From positions 1 to 64,000 of the forward strand of contig JBNJEH010000004.1 in NCBI GenBank assembly GCA_051745635.1: a DNA stretch of 64,000 nt, read 5' to 3'. The notes under the pieces were generated by a model. That model saw nothing but the letters and a program-made list of their open reading frames with translations, did not search any database and had not been told where the DNA came from. Position 1 is the first letter of the stretch; each line of letters starts with the position of its first letter. The position numbers were made by a program, and so were the translations under genes. Origin of the DNA: Brumimicrobium sp051745635 (GTDB taxonomy: Bacteria > Bacteroidota > Bacteroidia > Flavobacteriales_D > Crocinitomicaceae). Below are positions 61,065 to 64,000 of the stretch, piece by piece.

Positions 61065-61360
61065 CGTTGACTCCCAAAATGTTTTGATGTGGTTATTGAG
61101 CACATTCGTTTCTCCTGGAGTTGATGTTCTACCCCCGTTCCATCTAACTTTTTGCAGACAACAGTGATTCAGTATTGCTAGCGTGCTGCAAATAGTGAGT
61201 ACGTCCTTCAAAACTCAGTGCTGTACATTGGCAACTGTACTTTGGTTTTCATACTTGATGTACCAGAATTCGGGGATATAGATCCCGTTCATTGGCAATA
61301 TTGAAAATCGAGGTGATTGTGTAAAATCTGCAGGTGATTCGCAATCGCTTTAAACCAAAA

Positions 61361-61387
61361 AGAGGCTGCCCGATGGGACAACCTCTT
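61361..61387 (-). terminator. Terminator of the lipocalin-like lipoprotein gene
   Basis: On the minus strand AGAGGTTGTCCC pairs with GGGCAGCCTCT (two G-U pairs), followed by TTTTTGG. It lies 30 bases after the lipoprotein stop. The rest of 61065-61360 shows nothing recognisable. Confidence 0.65.
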
Positions 61388-61417
61388 TCTCTTTCTTATC
61401 CAAAGACTGGAGTAATA

Positions 61418-61960
61418 TTAATCAATTCGTTGATATACAGTTGTTGAAGAACTTGTAGTTGACTCAGTTGTTCCACCGTCCTGTTCAGATGAATTCGTTT
61501 CATTCGTAAAGATCATCTCTTTGTGCTTGAGTTGATCAATATAGAACACACCTTCGTTATCGAGAAGAACGCGACGCTTTTTCTTCGCATCATCCAGCCA
61601 AGACCAACGACCACCAGATTCCGATACTTCTCCGTCTTCTGTTTCTTTCATCGTGTAAGTACCGTCTTTCTTCATTGTCAACGTTCGACTATAAGAGATA
61701 GATGAAGTGTTTCCATCTTGCATCGTAGTCCAAATATCGTCTTCGAAAGTTGTCGTGGTTGTCGTGGTAACTGTATTACTTCCGTCCGATACAGTTGTAG
61801 TCGACTCACTATCATATTTTGTAAGCTCCCACTCACCCGTAATACGATTGTCTCTCGAGCGCAAGGAAAGGAATGGATCATTTTCACCTTTTTTACAACT
61901 TTCCAATACTAGTACACCGACAAAAAGTGCAAGTACCAATCTAATAGCATTCAATTTCAT
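61418..61960 (-). CDS. Lipocalin-like lipoprotein
   Basis: The 180-residue protein has a lipobox VLESC (Cys22), then a lipocalin_4-type beta protein: ITGEWELTKYDSES, TLTMKKDGTYTMKETED, GRWSWLDDAKKKRRVLL and KHKEMIFTNET. It holds Thr-rich stretches (NTVTTTTTTTFED). Similar small lipoproteins are common in Bacteroidota, function unknown. The IS1595-type element ends 16-18 bases upstream of its ATG and probably separated it from its promoter. Confidence 0.75.
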   Translation of the reverse strand: MKLNAIRLVLALFVGVLVLESCKKGENDPFLSLRSRDNRITGEWELTKYDSESTTTVSDGSNTVTTTTTTTFEDDIWTTMQDGNTSSISYSRTLTMKKDGTYTMKETEDGEVSESGGRWSWLDDAKKKRRVLLDNEGVFYIDQLKHKEMIFTNETNSSEQDGGTTESTTSSSTTVYQRID

Positions 61961-61976
61961 AACTTTTAATTTTTTT

Positions 61977-63032
61977 AAATGCCTATCGGATACTTTACCA
62001 GTAGAACGTAATTACTTTACGTAATGAGACATGATCTTTGTACAAAAAATAGCAGTATGAAGTTAATAGATTTTTCTAAACATTACCCAGATGAGGCCAG
62101 CTGTAAAGCAGAGTTTAAGTTGTATCGCGAGAGTCAAGGAGTCGTTTGTAAGAAATGTACAGCCAAAGATCAATACTGGTGGCTTGCCTCTAAAGAGCAA
62201 TATGAGTGTAAAAAATGTGGGTTCAGAATGAGTTTAAAGTCTGGAACAGTTATGGAAAACTCAAAGTTACCTTACCAGTTTTGGTTTATAGCATTTCATT
62301 TGATGACATCTACAAAAAAGACGATTTCCGCATTTGAACTTCAACGTCAAATAGGTCACCGATATTATGAACCAATTTGGGCAATGATGCATAAAATCAG
62401 ATTAGTGATGGGTAAAAGAGACGATCTTTATGAATTAACAGCAGATATCGAGACCGATGAATCGTATTATTCAACACGTTACGTACAAGAGGAAAATGAA
62501 TTTACAGGTCGGAAAGAAAAGCTGAAAAGAGGTAAGGGATCCCAGAGAAAAACAGGTGTTTTAGTAATGGCTAGTCAGCAACGAAAGATGCATTCAAAAC
62601 TAACCAAAAAAAGAGGGGCAAGTTACTCACAGCCAAAACATTTAAAAATGAAGGTTGTTGAAAATGGAACTGCCACTGAAATTAAAAGTACAGCTCAAAA
62701 AAATATAGATGAAGAAGTGTCTGTAAAGTCTGATAAAGCAAAGGCATATCCAAAAGCTTTTGAGAACTTTAAAAAACTTGAAATGTTCGATATGTCAAAG
62801 TTCGATCCTGGTAAAATATTACCATGGAGTAGCAAAGCTATTACCAACTCTAAGAATTTGATAAAAGCCATGCATCATGGAGTTGAAGAGAAGTATTTAC
62901 AGAATTATCTTAATGAGTTTTGCTACAAATACAATAGAAGATATTTTAGTGATAAAGTCTTTAACAGACTGCTAATATGCGCTGTAACCTCAGTTTGGTT
63001 TTAAATACTGGTAAAGTATCCGATAGGCATTT
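61977..63032 (+). mobile_element. IS1595-family insertion sequence
   Basis: A transposase gene is flanked by perfect 25-base inverted ends: 61979-62003 (ATGCCTATCGGATACTTTAC and so on) and 63006-63030. They extend by two A/T pairs to 61977 and 63032. The expected 8-base target duplication cannot be fixed because both flanks are T-rich (TTTTTTAA occurs on both sides). One complete copy, apparently intact. Confidence 0.9.
62057..63004 (+). CDS. IS1595-family (ISXO2-like) transposase
   Basis: ATG 62057 is chosen over the GTG/ATG candidates upstream. The 315-residue protein has an N-terminal zinc finger (VVCKKCTAKDQYWW, YECKKCGFRMSLKSGTVM) and an ISXO2-like DDE domain: first Asp in ADIETDESYYS, second in VKSDKAKAY, and the terminal ...YLNEFCYKYNRRYF. 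It moves the element by DDE chemistry. The frame is complete and lies within the inverted ends. Confidence 0.9.
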   Translation: MKLIDFSKHYPDEASCKAEFKLYRESQGVVCKKCTAKDQYWWLASKEQYECKKCGFRMSLKSGTVMENSKLPYQFWFIAFHLMTSTKKTISAFELQRQIGHRYYEPIWAMMHKIRLVMGKRDDLYELTADIETDESYYSTRYVQEENEFTGRKEKLKRGKGSQRKTGVLVMASQQRKMHSKLTKKRGASYSQPKHLKMKVVENGTATEIKSTAQKNIDEEVSVKSDKAKAYPKAFENFKKLEMFDMSKFDPGKILPWSSKAITNSKNLIKAMHHGVEEKYLQNYLNEFCYKYNRRYFSDKVFNRLLICAVTSVWF

Positions 63033-63156
63033 TTTTTTAAATTCAAAGCAAATATAGGTAAATCTGAACACATTAACGAAAAATAAAATGTTAACGAATT
63101 GGTAATTCTTCCAAAACTTGCCTATCTGCCTATCTTAAAATCAGATTGCAGCGTAA

Positions 63157-63291
63157 TTATTGCAAGACGAAATTAATTGGGATGCGGCAATAAGCGCGCA
63201 CCACTTCACCATCTTCTTTCCTGGCCGGCTCCCAGTTGGGCATTCTGCGTATGGTGTGCAATGCTTCGGCATCAATCTGTTTTAACCTCAT
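63157..63291 (-). pseudogene. TonB C-terminal domain remnant
   Basis: A 44-residue frame (ATG 63291, TAA 63157) reads IDAEALHTIRRMPNWEPARK, then VVRAYCRIPINFVLQ, the second half of a TonB_C domain (MPxWxPA..GxxVxxxxxxPIxF). A TAG three codons upstream separates it from any longer frame. The N-terminal part of the gene is gone. Confidence 0.75.
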
Positions 63292-63309
63292 TTTACCCTA
63301 TTCACGGTA

Positions 63310-63340
63310 TTGATTGTCAAGGTGAAATACGCGTACTTTG
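63310..63340 (+). promoter_or_regulatory. Probable promoter of the hemerythrin-like gene
   Basis: TTG (63310-63312), 20 bases, GTACTTTG (63333-63340; one mismatch), 15 bases before ATG 63356. Confidence 0.4.
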
Positions 63341-63355
63341 AAAAAAAGATCCGTT

Positions 63356-64000
63356 ATGAACAATACATCCAACGAAAAATTTTACGAAATTTTAGGTCTG
63401 CTCCCCGAAAGCTTGAATGCAGAACCTGCTTCCCCCCGCGATTTGATTCAGACCGTGGCACAGCACCTCATTCAACCCGAGCGATTTGCTGCTGCAGATT
63501 ATCGCGCTTATGATTTGAATAATGTACTTGCTTATCTTCGCAAAAGCCACGTGTATTATCTCGATAAAAAGTTGCCGGAAATTGATCAAAACATGCACCA
63601 TTTGCATCAAATTTTTCCAAAAGAGCGGTTATTTCACATTCTTAATGCCTTTTTTCAGCAGTACAAAACTTTATTGATCGAACACATCGACCATGAAGAA
63701 AACACCGTCTTCAATTACGTAGACTACTTATTAACGTATCGTCAGTTACCATCGGAGCAGGAATTAAAAACATTTCTTCTTGGCAACACATCACTAAGCG
63801 GTTTTCTCGACAGTCACACGGATACGGAAAATGACTTGACGGCTATGCGCCAACTTTTGGGTGACTCTGATCAATACAAACAGTTACATCCCATTTCATT
63901 GTTATTGAACCAAATTGCGTCACTGGAAAATCACTTGAATATCCACGCGCGCATAGAAGATGAAGTATTTATTCCTAAAGCGATGGAACTGGAGGATCAA
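63356..64000 (+). CDS. Hemerythrin-like domain protein (YtfE/ScdA-related), 3' end outside window
   Basis: A frame of 215 codons from ATG 63356 runs off the right edge. Iron-ligand candidates in hemerythrin spacing: YLRKSHVYYLDKKLPEID, LLIEHIDHEENTVFNYV, FLDSHTDTEND and LENHLNIHARIEDEVFIPKA. This HHE order fits the C-terminal domain of the RIC/YtfE/ScdA proteins, which repair iron-sulfur clusters damaged by nitric oxide or oxidants; the DUF542 N-terminus is absent. In Bacteroidota similar proteins are often fused to or next to regulators. Confidence 0.8.
   Translation, partial: MNNTSNEKFYEILGLLPESLNAEPASPRDLIQTVAQHLIQPERFAAADYRAYDLNNVLAYLRKSHVYYLDKKLPEIDQNMHHLHQIFPKERLFHILNAFFQQYKTLLIEHIDHEENTVFNYVDYLLTYRQLPSEQELKTFLLGNTSLSGFLDSHTDTENDLTAMRQLLGDSDQYKQLHPISLLLNQIASLENHLNIHARIEDEVFIPKAMELEDQ

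Noticed and set aside
61065..61360. Possible gene between the PKD protein and the lipoprotein
   Set aside because: Neither strand shows a frame with protein-like composition, start and motif.
61961..63045. Exact 8-base target duplication of the IS
   Set aside because: TTTTTTAA occurs on both sides, but long T-runs allow several alignments, so the duplication cannot be fixed.

Overview
The window comes from a Bacteroidota genome, most likely a marine Flavobacteriales relative of the Cryomorphaceae/Schleiferiaceae type. The signs are several secreted proteins with type IX secretion (T9SS) sorting domains, the promoter -7 motif TAnnTTTG, an SCO/caa3-type oxidase cluster with split subunit III genes, and long TPR sensor proteins. 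No rRNA, tRNA or CRISPR array was seen.

Left part (1-35.2 kb), chromosomal backbone of moderate GC. It opens with a truncated secreted PGRP-type amidase, a MarC-family protein, a Mn-type superoxide dismutase and a helical lipoprotein. A seven-gene minus-strand respiratory operon follows (ctaB, two subunit III paralogs, subunit IV, two SCO proteins, DUF420). Then come a PLP decarboxylase, a hot-dog thioesterase, a KAS III-like synthase, a T9SS type-B protein, a TPR-SpoIIE phosphatase broken by a frameshift, a YhaO/YhaN nuclease-ATPase pair, a PIN-type toxin-antitoxin pair whose promoter lies inside a dyad, a TPR hybrid two-component sensor, an ECF sigma factor with its membrane partner, YqhD-type alcohol dehydrogenase plus nitroreductase, a DksA-like/lspA operon and an M43 metalloprotease.

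Middle part (35.2-57.4 kb), a visibly AT-richer cell-surface polysaccharide island, almost all on the minus strand. It carries a Wzm/Wzt-type ABC exporter, glycosyltransferases of the GT2 and GT4 kinds, two sulfotransferases, a DegT/DnrJ aminotransferase, WbqC, a formyltransferase-like protein, a polysaccharide deacetylase and a DUF6625 protein. Together they suggest an amino-sugar-containing, possibly sulfated and acyl-modified polymer exported by an ABC transporter. The island is eroded: a deletion-bearing second wzm, a torn glycosyltransferase duplicate, an fkbM gene and a GxxExxY gene each with an in-frame stop, and a multiply frameshifted GT4. Accessory genes sit in it: a Fic enzyme behind a phased operator array, an AlbA/Schlafen-like regulator and an AAA_14/DUF4143 ATPase. 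GxxExxY-associated low-complexity repeats cluster at its right end.

Right part (57.4-64 kb) has a large PKD-repeat T9SS protein, a lipocalin-like lipoprotein whose upstream region is interrupted by an IS1595-family element with perfect 25-bp ends, a TonB C-terminal remnant and a hemerythrin-like protein that runs off the end.

The most distinctive signals are the nine-half-site operator array in front of fic, the similar promoter-in-dyad designs at the toxin-antitoxin pair and at the wHTH/degenerate-nucleotidyltransferase regulator next to wzm, and the glycosyltransferase copies interleaved with the ATPase and AlbA genes.
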